In this document: positions 1-34,859 of the stretch, in pieces
Numbering within the stretch: position 1 is the stretch's first letter
Layout of the letters: each line of letters begins with the position of its first letter
Origin: Acholoe squamosa
Lineage: Eukaryota > Annelida > Polychaeta > Phyllodocida > Polynoidae
Length of the DNA: 64,000 bases
Reading direction: 5' to 3'
Assembly (NCBI GenBank): GCA_949317995.1
Contig: OX439046.1
Location: 56,895,774-56,959,773, forward strand
The notes under the pieces: model-generated
What the model was told of the DNA's origin: nothing
Database searches by the model: none
Seen by the model: the letters and a program-made list of their open reading frames with translations, nothing else
Program-made: the position numbers and the translations under genes

Positions 1-690
1 TTTTCTGAAGGGATTTTTTAGATACAAACTTTTTATCCATGCATTCATCCAATGCGTTAGACATTTTGTCTAATTTTTTCTGGGGTAAAGACAATTCCAT
101 TTTAGTAAAATCAATAGTTATGCCCAAGAAAACATGTAACTGGCTTGGTTCAGTTACTTTTTCCTTTGACACAATAAAACCCATATATTCCATACATTCA
201 ATGAAAATATTTTCTCAAGCACTCATCCTCAGTAACAGCAATGCCAATAAAATCATCAAAATAATTGACTACTCTACACGATAGAATTTAGCAACTGCTG
301 TAATAAAATCAGAGATTCTATTGAATATATAAGGGGCACACTTATGGCTACTTAGAAATATTGAGAATGCACATTTACTGCCAAACTCGCTACTTATAAT
401 GTTTAGTAGCAAAGTGTCAAGTAAAGGCACACTTTAGGGTATTGTAAGTATGGACTTACAATACCCCTTTATTTGACACCCTGTTACAAGCCTCTCTTAG
501 CAACCTATTGTAGAAATAATCAACCTCTTGTAATGCAAATATGAGAGGCACATGCTTAGAAATATGAATTAGCTATTTTTCCTCAAATATAAAGCATTTT
601 ACACAAAGACTAACCATTAGCAATATAATAACTTTCTATCATGGCATTGCAGAAGAGTATTTTTGTGGGCTCCATGAGAAAAGAATTAAA
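1..690. other. Non-coding; hairpin at 414-479
   Basis: No supported gene. An imperfect stem pairs GTGTCAA with TTGACAC and GGGTATTGTAAG with CTTACAATACCC. The CTTACAATACCC phrase recurs near 3563. Confidence 0.5.
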
Positions 691-1760
691 TATGTGTGAC
701 CCATCAAGGAAGATTGTTAATTACCCATTTGGCCGCCAAGGGCATTGAAGGGACAAAATTAGTCTCAAATCATTATAAAAATACATTAAGCTAACTTTTG
801 ATGCAGAATTCAATGGTCTCATCGAAAATGCACCATTTTCAGTAGAAATGGGCGATATTCTGCGGGATATTTCGGGGATACTCACCAAAAAACCCAAAAC
901 TGAAAACAGAAATGGAAAATTCCTTCTAGATTTTTTTTTATGAAAAAGGCTGATTTGTTGTGTTTTTAGACATTGGAACTATATACATCCATGTATTTAT
1001 ATACAATTAATATGTGGAGCGGTTGGAACTATTTTCCTCCAGGGCATGCATGAATATCTGTGACGTCATACTCATAGTAAACATCCTACCACTAAATAGG
1101 CCACTGGAGTCAAAGTCAACGGTCAATTGGTCGTATAAGCTCATATAAGACACACCACGCTGGGTGGTCCCAGAAATCTTTTGCTCTTTATTCCACACAA
1201 ATTAAAGGCAATAACATCTGCCAAATCATACATATTATACTAGATGAGAATTTAACATCTTCCTCATTTACTAACTACTTTGCTATTAGGATAAGATAGG
1301 TCTTCGACCTGATACATTTATCTGATTTCAGGATATATTTACACTGGCACACATTTATGTCTGTGCTACTGTGCATGTAATCTATCGTTGATACACATTC
1401 TATATTTTATTTGTTACTCAACAGCAAGTTACTGTACAATTAACTGGAGTATGACTAATTACAGCCAATTGAGCTACAGTACAGTTAATTAACTTATATC
1501 ATTATTACTGGTATGTAGTAATTATTTAATAATATTACCGGAATCGAATAGCAAACATAATTAACTTATATTATGGTTTATAATGTATTTAGAGCTTAAT
1601 CATCGATTTCGGATATGAATAACGACCTATGTTCAAGGAATGGTTCTGATATAACTACTAGGAATATCTAAGCCAATGATGTCTCATTTTAAAAATCCTG
1701 AGATGAACTTTGATAATGAATTTCCTTGCACAGGGTTTTTTTGCTTGCCTGGTCACATGT
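690..1760 (+). repeat. Repeat family A, copy 1, split by an insertion
   Basis: Matches, in inverted orientation, most of 5050-5650. Shared blocks include AAATGGAAAATTCCTTCTAG and ATAACGACCTATGTTCAAGG. The match breaks at about 974 and resumes at about 1566, so about 590 bp at 975-1565 is an insertion absent from copy 2. Non-coding. Confidence 0.75.
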
Positions 1761-1764
1761 ATCC

Positions 1765-2900
1765 ACAGGTAAATTACTTTGGACCTTTTTTCTACAATTA
1801 AGTTGACCAATATGTATGAGAAGCATAAAAACGTCTAAGTCCAAAAATGAATTATAATACACTAGTTTCACTAGTCACAATCACAAGGGGGAGCCCCTGT
1901 AGGTTAGCCAGCTAGGAGGGGTAGACACTCACCTAGCCCCATAATCCTATGCGATCAATATGGAGAAAGAGACACCTCTCAGAGATAAGCCTTAATCTGG
2001 TAGAAGAAATGTCCCCTCACCTTAAAAATTACAGCTACATAGAGAAAAAATGTTCATCTACCTATCTCTCCGATATTAGGGCATTATCTTTAGCCAAAAT
2101 CTATCTTGACTTAGATAAATATGAGTGACCTTACAATTTTGAGAGCTAAGAAAAGGGGGCAGAAGGGGGTGCATGGGGTTGGTGTTGGTGGTCATAACGC
2201 ACCACAAGACAGGTCCCCTGGGGGCCTTAAACCAATTAGATGTAGATTATCTCACCATGGAGGAGTGTGTTAATGGTTATCTCAGGCCTGGGTAGGGGGT
2301 GTTATCTCTGATGTTTATTATCTCTCCTCCAGTGTCCACTACAGTAATGACAGGTGACAACCCTCTTCTGACCACCCCCTTTTCCTTGAGAATCACCCCT
2401 CCAGTGGTGCCCATGTAGCAGGGCCAAAATGGTCAGGTTAACACTAGTGCCACCTACTGTATTATGGTTTGATGAATCTTATGTATAAGGACATAGATGA
2501 CTACTAGGTTTCCACTAGGTCCTTTTTCTAAGGGATAAAAGGACTGAGTGAAAGCCTATCCGTCACCTATGACGTTTATACCATGGTTTAGTCCTGAATT
2601 CAAATTATTTACCTTTTAAATCGATGAAATAAATTAGATTTTTGGTGCGAGTTGATACGGTCCAGGCCTACGCCATTTTGGATTTCTTGTTTATGTACTG
2701 CCAAGTCAGTGGTGTGCGAGAATATATCCTCCATTTATACTGTAAATACTGCAAAGCCGGGGCCTGCGACAAGATTGGGGAACCTTTACCTATATATTTA
2801 AGTCTTGCTTGGGTGGAATCCATGATGTGATATGATTTTATCCTCAAATTAGACATTTTCTGTCAACAACATTGCTACGATTCAATTCAAAACAGAAAGT
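1765..2900. other. No gene seen
   Basis: AT-rich at its ends, with a more GC-balanced 1900-2480 stretch. Short ORFs lack recognisable domains or splice context. Confidence 0.4.
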
Positions 2901-2989
2901 CTTTCTCAGCTGCATAATGTTACGCCGACGTGTGTCCAAGAGGCATGTTCATAGTAGAATTGCTGGGAAGGAGTGCGCGTGGCAGCCAG

Positions 2990-3120
2990 AATGGTCCCCT
3001 CTGAACAGATATCACGTGCCTATGGCGAGCGCCACTGATCCCATAACGCTATGTGGAATGAGATCACTATGTACTGCTATAGGCAGGTGATCTTTTCTTT
3101 GGATACACAATGTCTGTTCA
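2990..3120. repeat. Snapback repeat copy (family of 25130-25640)
   Basis: Shares CCCCTCTGAACAGA and the ATCAC-x-TGCCT-x-T-x-GC arm with 3817-3850; a second GGCAGGTGAT arm follows after about 50 bp. Confidence 0.6.
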
Positions 3121-3439
3121 GAACCCTGCAGAATAACCCCAGAGCATATGCCAACGTAACATTTTGTATACAGTGACTTTTTAGTACATACTAACCGACG
3201 CCTCTTATTAGGGTTTTGGCACCGTAAAATCGTGCTTAAACCATGGTATAAAAATAATAATATTCACCATAAACTTACAAAAACTGATTGATGCAGTGTC
3301 CAATTGAATAACCAACTCACATCCTGTATTATTTCTCTTTTGTATATAATTTTTTTCATTGGTGTTATGCATTTTTGGTTAACATAAATATTTTTTATTT
3401 AACTCATTTTCGCCTCTTGTAACTTCAACAAAATTACAA

Positions 3440-3470
3440 CTTCTTGTAACTTTAACAAAGTTACAAGAAG
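3440..3470. repeat. Perfect 14-bp hairpin
   Basis: CTTCTTGTAACTTT, a 3-nt loop AAC, then the exact complement. Confidence 0.9.
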
Positions 3471-3654
3471 TGGGTATTGTATTTTTTTTATTTAACAATT
3501 GGCTAAAAAGGATCTAGTATGTTCCCTACTCATAATTTACCAGAGGTGAACTGACGGAGCACTTACAATACCCTGATTTACGCGAGGTTCATAATTCACT
3601 AGTCTGCCTCTCATAATCATTCTTTATTTAACGGGCCTCTGTTATGCCGGTAAC

Positions 3655-4335
3655 AGGTACTTTAGGGTGCAAGGACACTTAGGGTGCAGACATGTAGGGT
3701 GCGAAGACACTTAGGTAGCAGACACTTAGGGTGCACAAAAAGGACAGGTAGGGTGCAGGGTGAAAATTTCAAGACACTTAGGGTGCAGTCAGTCTATAGC
3801 CCATCTGTCTGTACGGAGTCCCCTCTGAACAGACATCACATGCCTCTAGCTCGCACCACTGATTTTATCTCTCTGCATATAAGGCTATGGGGAATAAAAT
3901 CAGTGGTAGGGCTAGAGGCTGGTGATTTCATCTTTGTATGCACAACAAAACTGCCGACTGATGGCGTAGGGACAGTATCCTTAGCCCTTTAATTGTTTCT
4001 AGTTCTATTAGAGCTTGGAGTATAATTATTTGGTTCACTATTACTCCCAAATCTTTTTAATTCCACTATCACTGCCGATGGGAGGCCAACTCCCGGCCGC
4101 CAGCCTCTGGGGGGGGGGCAGACACTCTGAGGGGGACAGAATAGTTCACACTTTACAAATCTAGACAAGTTTGTTTTGCATCCTAAATGTCCTGCCGTTG
4201 CACCCTATGTGTCCTTGCACCCTACATCTCCTGTGGTTTGCACCCTAAATGTCCTAGCACCCTAAGTGTCCACCCGCATGCACCCTAAGTGTCTGCACCC
4301 TAAGTGTCTCTGCTACCTAAGGTACCAGTATTCAT
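3655..4335. mobile_element. Foldback-like element with TTAGGGTGC tandem arms
   Basis: The left arm (3658-3790) repeats variants of CACTTAGGGTGCAGA about seven times; the right arm (4180-4320) repeats the complement (GCACCCTAAGTGTC). The ends are near-complementary: GGTACTTTAGG at 3655-3665 and CTAAGGTACC at 4317-4326. The middle (about 3800-4110) is a copy of the snapback repeat of 25130-25640, so one element appears nested in the other. No ORF for a transposase. Confidence 0.75.
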
Positions 4336-5050
4336 TATGCCAGGGTCAGTCGGGTTACAGGAAACACACGTTTTTCTTTTGGCTTAGCACTATAACACAT
4401 GCTAGAATAGACAGTGTTAAAGCTGCACCCTGAGTTCTGGGCATTGCTATAAGCCGCACCAGAGGCCTGAAATGGTCCTCATTCCTTCTTTTAATCTATA
4501 TTTAAAAGTAAAACGCCGCATATAAGCTGCACCCTGAGTTCCTGGAGATGATATGAATGACACCATTGGCCTAAAATGGCTTATGCGCGGGGTTTTACGG
4601 TATCAACTGATACTGATAAGCCCAGATACTCCTACTCTTCTACATGTAGGACACCTGAGTGACATATGGGAAGAGGTCTATATCCACAAGTAAAATCAAT
4701 AGACATGGAAGTAAAATGTTGTTTCATATAGTCCCAGGCCCAAGGCTTCCAAAAGATGCCCCAGACAGGTTTTTAGGTACTTTTACCCACACATGTTCCA
4801 AAACACCTACTACTTGTGAGATTGCTACCAATATAGATTTTGACCTTAAGTGTAGGCCTTAAGGACAGTAGTGCTTAGGTATGCAAACCCTCATAATTAT
4901 CATAAAAACATTGAAAGTCTTTTTTGCCAAAGTTTTCATAATCCTCCATACAAAAGCATAGTTTCTTAATCTATGTGCACACATTATCATAAACCGTTAT
5001 AAAGAGCAGACTCCCGAGCTTAATATGAGTGGATATTCAGGTTGATTGAA
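4335..5050. other. Small repeat, otherwise no gene
   Basis: At 4420-4605 ATAAGCTGCACCCTGAGTTC-like phrases recur and the stretch ends GTTTTACGGTA, a MITE-like pattern. A 67-codon ORF at 4659 has no recognisable domain. Confidence 0.4.
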
Positions 5051-5650
5051 AAATCTGTGACCAGTCAAGCCAAAACACCCCTCTGCAGGGAAATTCATTA
5101 TCAAAGGTCATCTCAAGATCTTTAAAATGAGACATCATTGGGTTAAATATTCCTAGTAGTTATATCAGAACCCCTCCTTGAACATAGGTCGTTATTCATA
5201 TCTGAAATCAATGATTAAGCTCTAAATACATTATAAACTATAATAATGTCTAAAAACCCAATAAATCAGCCTTTTTCACAAAAAAAAAATTCATAATAAT
5301 ATGATGCTTTTTATCACAGATTTTGATCTAGAAGGAATTTTCCATTTCTGTTTTCAGTTTTGGGTTCCTGGTGAGTATCCCCAAAAACTGACATGAAAAT
5401 TTCGATTATTGGAATGGTTGCCATGGCAACCAGGAACAGGCATATAGGTTGATTTCTCATGAAAAATGTTCATTTTACCATCCAAATATGGGCCAATTCT
5501 ACCGAAAATGGTGCATTTTAAATAAAACCATTGAATTCTGCATCAAAAATTACCTTGATGTATTTTTATAATGATTTTAGAGTAATTTTGCCCTCCAATG
5601 CCCCCTGGTGGCCAAATGGGGAATTAAAAATCCCCCACAGAGGGGATGGT
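5050..5650 (-). repeat. Repeat family A, copy 2 (inverted relative to copy 1)
   Basis: Inverted match to 690-974 and 1566-1760. Carries a palindrome GGTTGCCATGGCAACC (5416-5431) and a CTCF-like GCCCCCTGGTGG (5600-5611). A diverged copy in the orientation of copy 1 lies at 56000-56600. Confidence 0.75.
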
Positions 5651-6279
5651 TTACATTAAAAAGATATTTAGAAATCTATGAAACATTTGTACTCACCGTT
5701 TGGTAGATTTATTTCACCCTAAATTAGAATTTATTAATTTATCTATAAACTATGCATAGCATTTATACTCATTGTACTTAATGTGTAACTGTGAATGTTT
5801 GCACCCATTGTAATATTGTGTCAAAAAAGTAATAATACACCCGAAATGCCATAGTTGTTATTTTGAGGCACAGACTCTATGTATTTTTACCTAATTTTGG
5901 CAAAAGTTATGCCACAATGACCATTTACCAAAAGTGGTTCCATTCATTAGGTTAGATACTGTTATATAGGACATACGGTACCCCAAAAACTGATAATAAA
6001 CAACATGGAGAAAAATGAATTGACGAGATAGGGTAGAAACGAAATACCAAAATGGTATATTACAGCCCTAAGCCCCCTCACAATTGATAGTATCCATAGA
6101 GTGTTTGATTATACATTGTGTATGATGTCTAGACTAAATAATCAATACAAGGGACAATCAGGGTAGACGGCATGTCATATATGCACGCACAAGAAATAGA
6201 TGAAATATCTCGGAATTAAGACTTCAGATTATTATTTGTCATTGCAACATTCTGCAGCTAAATCTGATATCAACTGCAG
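5650..6279. other. Upstream flank of the ABCC exons; no exon recognised
   Basis: AT-rich. The missing initiator exon and promoter of the ABCC gene could lie here or left of it, but no ATG exon with an in-phase donor is convincing. Confidence 0.4.
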
Positions 6280-28321
<22,042 letters not shown>

Positions 28322-28655
28322 CATCACTATAACCTGGCTAAGGAGGCAGCATTAGGTTAATTTGCTGCCATTATCATACCTGACTACTTAGGACTAGTAT
28401 ACAGGTATATATTATAGTGATCATAAGCTGACTAGCTGCAGTATGGGGTAACACAGCACAGGCGTACAAAGCACTAGCGGTATTATCATAGTCGGACTAA
28501 GGAGGCACAGCTAGTCTGCCTATGTATTTTCATAGATATCTTTAAATTGAAAGAATTGCATGCCATTTGAAAACCCAATCGTGTAAAGTAGTTAAATCAT
28601 TGTTAAATGTTTGATTGTTGAATATTCCAATAATAAAATGGATAAGGTGAAAACT
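28322..28655 (+). terminator. ABCC 3' UTR with polyadenylation signal
   Basis: AT-rich untranslated tail with AATAAA at 28632-28637, about 310 nt after the stop; cleavage would be expected 10-30 nt further on. Confidence 0.7.
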
Positions 28656-28659
28656 ATTG

Positions 28660-31290
28660 AATTTCTTCTTTAATATGATGTATCATTTATACATAGTCCA
28701 TACTTATTGTTGTTTTATGCGCATTTATCTGTTTTACCGAACCTAGGGGTAAATCATATTGCAACAAATTTCGTGTTTTTTTTTGTACGTGTATATGAAT
28801 TCTAGACTTTTGTATAGAAAAAGTCCTGATAAACTCCAAGTGTTCCCATGTGTACCTTGGCATGGAACGTCTATATTGGGGGTACAAATTCCGGCAAGGA
28901 TGCACAGGTCAAGGTCAGGAGGTATTTTCGAGGTGAAACAAAGGTCGTTCTGACAACGATTCTGGAAGGGGTTGCCTGCTTCGTTCAGTGCTGGGTCAAA
29001 AGGTGTTACAGAGAAGAAAAGTGTGAAGCAGTCAAAATTAATATGGCCCCTGGGGATTCAATCTATGTGCTGCATTCAGGAATTGCCAAATGATTCACTA
29101 AGTGGAAAAAATCGTTTTATAACTACAATTATGTTTATTGACATAATCTCAGACAGCTTGGAACATGATCAATCACTTTTGTCAATTTTTTATCTCTAAA
29201 ATCGAAGAATGTGTTATATTATTTTAAGTAACTGCCATTGGTATTTTGTCGATCGGCTAATCTCTACCGACACAGACTTGAGAGACAGGACTGATAGGAA
29301 GGGGAACATAGGGAAGACAGGTATCCTGGTTAAAAGATACCGGTTAATCCACCTGCCACTCAGACAGGCCCTTTTAACTGAAGTCTCTTTTTGTTTCTAA
29401 ATCTGATACATGTCATTCCTTCTAGATCAATTTATGGGAGGAGAAAGTCTAAAGTTGTGAAGGGCCTGTTATGGCATGCATTACAACTGCACAAAATGTG
29501 GTTTAAATCATATTTCATATAGAGATTTGTACATGTGTTGGGAAAAGATTCTCAATTGACTCATAACTGATGTCATAATCCAAAGTATATACAGTTCTTT
29601 AGTGTATTGTCGTTTTGCTAGTATGATGTGTGAATGCATGGATCAGATAGCAATTCTAGGGTCTACGAGATAATGGATGATAGAATGGTTTTCACCGAGT
29701 AACAAAGGCTCGGATCCCATTTTTGTCCAATTTTTGGCCGCCCAACGTGTAAGTGCATACTTTCAAAGTTGACTCCTTCCTCACCACAGGTAGAAACAAA
29801 ACTTGTTATCGCTGAGAATAATATTGTTATCCGTCTACACACAAATTTTTGAGAAACTCGAAAGAATAGTAATAACAAATATAACCTTACCCTTCTCAGG
29901 CAGCCTAAGTGAATTCCTCTAAATTGATCCATGCGATTGAGCAGGGTGAGTGTAGGTTAAGTTAAATTCCATGCAAAAGGAAACGCTGTCCACAAACATG
30001 AATCTCTAGACCGTATGATGAAGCTGTAGATGGCTTCTGATTCAGAATATTCCCTGCAGGGGGCATCACTGGCCGTGCCAAGGACCACCAGGACCCGTTT
30101 TGTAAAATGTGAGGTACGCTCGTCTCTGCGTCCTGGTTCCGTTCCTCTACACAGGAATATGGGTTACCTTTGAAAACTGCAAACTCATGTGACGTCCCCT
30201 TTTGATGTTGAGTGTACAATATAACTGAGTATCATGGATGCAAGATTGCAATGCTACGATTTTCTTCCCTGCATGGCAATGCATGTATATATAATCATAT
30301 ATATGCACAAACAAACATACTGTCCCAAGTTGAAAAGAGCAAAAGTTTGCAAGTGAGCAAAATACGGTCCTTGAAGGGTAAAGACTTCACACCTGTGGTC
30401 TACTCATCACCCTTCCCCTATCCTCCCGTTGTACAGGAGACAGAGGCTAGTGCTCATTACCGGCCACTCCAGGGTCCTGACCTCCTCCAGGCTAACCCAC
30501 ATACCTCTCAGTTCACCCCTGTCTGACTGGGAGCAGTTCACTCCTGTCCAATGGCCGGTGGATGTGATACAGAAACAACTTTTAGTTTGCCAAAAACCAA
30601 TTTGTCTCAACATTTTTAGATCACGGAACCACGTAAAAAAAAAAAACAGCTCCGTATTTTCATCTCAAATCGGAGTTTGGGGCAAAAATAGATTCTCAAG
30701 TCTGGGCTCAGGAGAAAAACTGTTACTTATGATTATGCAAAGGTTTTTCTCTCAATAGTTAGGAGCATCATCCTAATCGTTGGGAGTTTGTTCTCAACTT
30801 TCAAAAAGTCAAAAATGGTGGATTATGTAAAGCTTTTATTATCAACTAAAGTTGGGAGAGTTTCTCAACCTTTATGTAAGACCCTCCAGGCTCACTGATA
30901 TTTTTAAAGATTAACACTTAAAGGGCCACAGAGTACTCAGGTCTTTTGTCACCATGTTGCATTTTTAGATGCATACCCTAGTTCCTCAAGTATTTATATT
31001 TATGTAATGTGAATTCAAGTCCTGTAGGTTTAACAAAGGAATTCCGATCCACACCCCCTGTGTAATAACAAGTCTCAATCTGCACCATTTCGCACTCGAC
31101 CTCTTTAGGTGCAAAACTCGATGAATTTAATGACTTTTATATCAACATAACATGAAATAAATACAGAGGTGCACTCAGCACAATGTATTTTCTTAATTCT
31201 TGTCTTTTGAATAAGAAGAATCTACTGTAAATATTTTGTTTTCACTCATCATACTGTACACAAAGTGTGATGATAAGAGTTGGGCAGTCT
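28660..31290. other. Intergenic; weak ORFs only
   Basis: ORFs at 28848-29093 (81 codons, + strand) and 30212-30526 (+) have ordinary amino-acid composition but no recognised domain. The second ends with a Pro-rich tail (SSPFPYPPVV...TSQFTPV) that could be a terminal exon. No promoter or clear splice pairing was seen. Confidence 0.3.
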
Positions 31291-31291
31291 G

Positions 31292-31483
31292 CTACATTGT
31301 ATACCATTGGTGGCAATTGGACGCTACATTGTATAACATTGGTGACAATTGGACGCTACATTGTATACCATTGGTGGCAATTGGACGCTACATTGTATAC
31401 CATTGGTGGCAATTGGACGCTACATTGTATACCATTGGTGACAATTGGACGCTACATTGTATAACATTGGTGGCAATTGGACG
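31292..31483. repeat. 32-bp tandem repeat, six copies
   Basis: Units begin CTACATTGTATA and end CAATTGGACG, exactly 32 bp apart, with A/C and G/A variants. Contiguous without spacers, so not CRISPR. Confidence 0.97.
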
Positions 31484-31499
31484 CATTCGCCTTTATAGT

Positions 31500-32200
31500 G
31501 CTCTTGCAAACCTGCAGGTGGTAGCATTGAAACTGAAAAATCCACTATAAGTCTTAAATAAGCTCCGGTCTTGAATAAGGGGGGTAAAGGTAGGTTGAAA
31601 CCTATAAGTGCCGGCAGGCTTTTACAGGCCTCTACGTAGCTTCATTTACAACTTCTTTTTGAATTTTCACAAATGCTTCATATCTTCTCAGCATAGCCTC
31701 CTTTATAACTTCTTTTTGAATTCACACAAATGCTTCATTTGTACAGCAAGGACTTTACATAATTATATAAGTTCCCCCCTATACACAGTATTTGTGATCA
31801 CATATTTTAAAAAGTATAATTTTTTTTTCTGATCATTTCTGTTATAAAACATCCCCTGGAGTAGTTAATGGTATTGGCCCCCTAAGATTTGGAATGCAAG
31901 GGGGTGGGATTTGAGAGGGGGGGGGTACAAGTCAAAACTTTTATAAAGAGAAGTCTAATAAGAGGGTAGCCTACTTGTATCCTAAAGGGCAGTGGGTTAT
32001 GAAACTCTGTATACCTCCGAATTTGGTCCGGCAAGCAAGTGCCTAGGACTCCTATCACCATCAGCACCTCCCTCAAAACAAGACACGGGAAAATCCCGTG
32101 AACGACTGGTGATTCTGTGAGCACATATTCTCGGGAAGATCCTGGGAATAGTACCTACAATCCCGTGAATTACCCTGATATTCCCCAGTTTTTAACAGGG
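31500..32200. other. No gene seen
   Basis: Includes a duplicated CTTTTTGAATT phrase (31650, 31712) and fragments of a CCCGTGAA repeat near 32090-32170 related to 45425-45580. Confidence 0.4.
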
Positions 32201-32304
32201 CCCTCTAGTGAGATTTATACACATAAGTCTGATTCTTCAGCATAAAGTGAAGATGCCAGAGTCCACCAGGGGCCTCTGTGTGAGCATGGAATCCTGGTTT
32301 GGTC

Positions 32305-32560
32305 CAAAGAACAGAGAGAGGGAGTGAGATGGAAAGAAATGAGAGGGCAAGAGAGGCACAGAGAGAGCAAGAGAGATAGATATAAAGAGAGAAAGAGAGA
32401 GAGAGAGGGAGAGAGAGAGAGAGAGGGAGAGGGAGAGGGAAAGGAGAGAAAGGGAGAGGGAAACGGGAGAAAGAGAGGAAGGCAATAGAGGGAGGGAAGA
32501 GAGAGAAAGAGAGCAAAATAGAAAGAGAGCGAGGCAGAAAAAAAAGAGGGAGAGCCTTGC
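32305..32560. repeat. GA-rich low-complexity tract
   Basis: Imperfect (GAGA)n purine tract. Ser/Leu-rich minus-strand ORFs across it are artefacts. Confidence 0.95.
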
Positions 32561-32639
32561 CCCCCCAAAAAAAGGAAATTGATTGACTTAAGCTACTGAC
32601 AAAATTGATACATAAAGTTGATTGAATCATAATATTATG

Positions 32640-32780
32640 TGTCCCATTCTAATATGTGTGTGGTGCACATATGCATGGGCACTGACACATTCATCTGTAA
32701 AGATGTGTAATGTAGTTCTCGCCATGAATATGACCTCAGTTGTTGAAATGGCGTTAAACATTTATTACTCACTCACTCTC
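32640..32780 (+). mobile_element. SINE-like repeat copy 1
   Basis: Shares GTGTGTGGTGCACATATGC, TTCTCGCCATGAATATGACC and AATGGCGTTAAACAT with copies at 33805-33985 and 44088-44275, ending in a (TCAC)n tail. The head is truncated. Confidence 0.75.
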
Positions 32781-32857
32781 CCGTTCTAATAATTATGACC
32801 CTTATTGATATCTCACTAAATGTGCATGTTTGCTAGACATGTCTTGAACAGAGTTAA

Positions 32858-33075
32858 ACCCTTTAAGGGCTAACCCTAATGCATTAATGCATTTTGGTTG
32901 TCATGATGCATTAATGCAGCCAGGGCTACATTCAAGCATCATGCTTACGCTTTGGGAAGATCAGCACGATGCCCCAATGAAGTGCTGGCAAGCAGACTCC
33001 CCAAGTCTTCATCGGTAAATCATGCCAGCCAATGGGCACGTTACACTACTGCATCAGCAGACCTTAAAGAGTTAG
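32858..33075. mobile_element. Short TIR element (family of 40662-41363)
   Basis: Ends TTAAACCCTTTAAGGG and ACCTTAAAGAGTTA are complementary; inside lie ATGCATTAATGCA blocks as in 40662-41363. Confidence 0.55.
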
Positions 33076-33079
33076 GTAG

Positions 33080-33800
33080 CATTTAGAGGCCTGGCAAATA
33101 GGCACTCAATGATTATAGGGCATGCTAAGTTGTTTACGGGCACTAAGTAAAGAGTCAGCTAAATTTAGACTGTCAAGGTTGTAGGGTGCAGGCAAACCAC
33201 CTGTGGTACACACTTACAGAACAGGTCATTTTAGTCAGATGGGGAGGGGGATTTCTGGGGCATAAATGGGTGAATGTAAAAGCATATCTAAACTCAGCCT
33301 CCCATGAAAAATATACTGGCATCATTTAACACTGTCTGTGCTGTCTACTTAACCGTGTGAAAAGCACCCAAAATCTCACTGTGCCTTATTCACTGTACTA
33401 AATAAATACCCAGACATTTGGTTTGGTCTTTACCCCTGGTCCATATCCAAGACAGGTACTTATGAACTTTTAGTGCTGAAGAGTTATTTTAACACCTCCC
33501 CACCCCCACTAACCACTGGTACTTATATGAGACCAGCAATCATTGCTGAGTGTCAAGAATTAATCTTCTCAAAAATGAGCATCAAGATACTCACATGGAA
33601 AACTTTTCTGACTCTCTTTTTTATGTCATTTTTGGGGGAAAATATTTGGGGAAATCTCAAATTTACACCAGACTCCCTTCATATGGGATGCATGCCATAG
33701 TTCCATCCATTGAAAATACACTGTAACAGGTTTATGCCTAGGTCCATCACACCTCATGTATAGACTCACTATGAACTATGTGATATTTCATGGACTATAA
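33080..33800. other. No gene seen
   Basis: A 75-codon ORF at 33473 has no recognisable domain. Confidence 0.4.
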
Positions 33801-33804
33801 CTAT

Positions 33805-33985
33805 GTGAGTAATAGATGTTTAACGCCATTTCGACAGCTAAGGTCATATTCATGGCGAGAACTACATTACACAATTTCACAGAGGAATGTGTCAGTGCCC
33901 GCGCATATGTGCACCACACACATCCTGAGGGGATAGGAAAGAGGAGAAATAGACCCTTTTAAGTGGGCTAGGGAAGCCCGTATAA
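33805..33985 (-). mobile_element. SINE-like repeat copy 2
   Basis: Minus-strand copy: (GTGA)n, then GTTTAACGCCATTTCGACAG and CATTCATGGCGAG read on +, ending AAGTGGGCTAGGGAAG. Its head is as complete as that of copy 3. Confidence 0.85.
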
Positions 33986-34341
33986 CTATGTGATATTTAA
34001 TGGACTATTAACACATAAATACCATGTTATGACATGTGTCCGTCGAGAACACATTTGAGTATGATTTGAAAAATTAACGTGACATATCAGATGGAAATAG
34101 AACCACCCCTGTGCCCCCTCACCCCCTGCTGATACCTACTGAGCACTCCCAAACACCAACAGGACCAACCAGTTTGGGCTACACTGCCCCACCTCAGCTG
34201 TCATTTCCACCTGGTTCACAAGACCTGTCTCCAAAAACTGAGGGTAACAGTAGGTAAGCATAAATCTGCCATTTTTCACCATTTTCTATTCATTATGACA
34301 TGCAAAGGTCACCATTTTCTTGCTGCTCTATTCATAAGGGC

Positions 34342-34377
34342 ACTAGTGCCATTTCCTAAATAGGAAATGGCACTAGT
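34342..34377. repeat. Perfect 17-bp palindrome
   Basis: ACTAGTGCCATTTCCTA, two As, then the exact complement. Confidence 0.95.
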
Positions 34378-34859
34378 ATCTCAATATTACCAATGCCATT
34401 ATACCTTGTTGTGTGCAATATTCATGAATGCTAATTCAAGCACTTTGCCAGCATTTGCAATGATCCATAAAAGAAATCCTAAGTACTTGACTGGATCTTT
34501 ATTTGCAATAATATGTGATATTGTACATCTGAAGGCATGATTGCAAACCTATACATGTAATTGTGTGGCCACTGGCTGTGTTCAGAAATAGCCCTCCTTA
34601 TTGCAGCTGCATACTACTACTATACAACTAAGTGTGAGAGGCAGTCAGACCCTTTCCCAATCCAGGTCATAGTGGGCCCACCTTGTGTACTGATTACCTT
34701 ACCTCTTATACAGTGTACCCATTCCCAGCCAGCCTAATTTGGGTAACTCACACAAGCACCTAGCAGAAGGTGACTTTACTTGTATGCAGGGTTGTTGTAG
34801 ATTGCAACACTCATGGTCAGATTCCCCTTCTGTCCCAGTATATTTACATGTCTGTATAT

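Noticed and set aside
31292..31483. Possible CRISPR array
   Set aside because: The 32-bp units are contiguous with no unique spacers, and the setting is eukaryotic.
32205..32630. 141-codon Ser/Leu-rich minus ORF
   Set aside because: Translation of a (GAGA)n purine tract.
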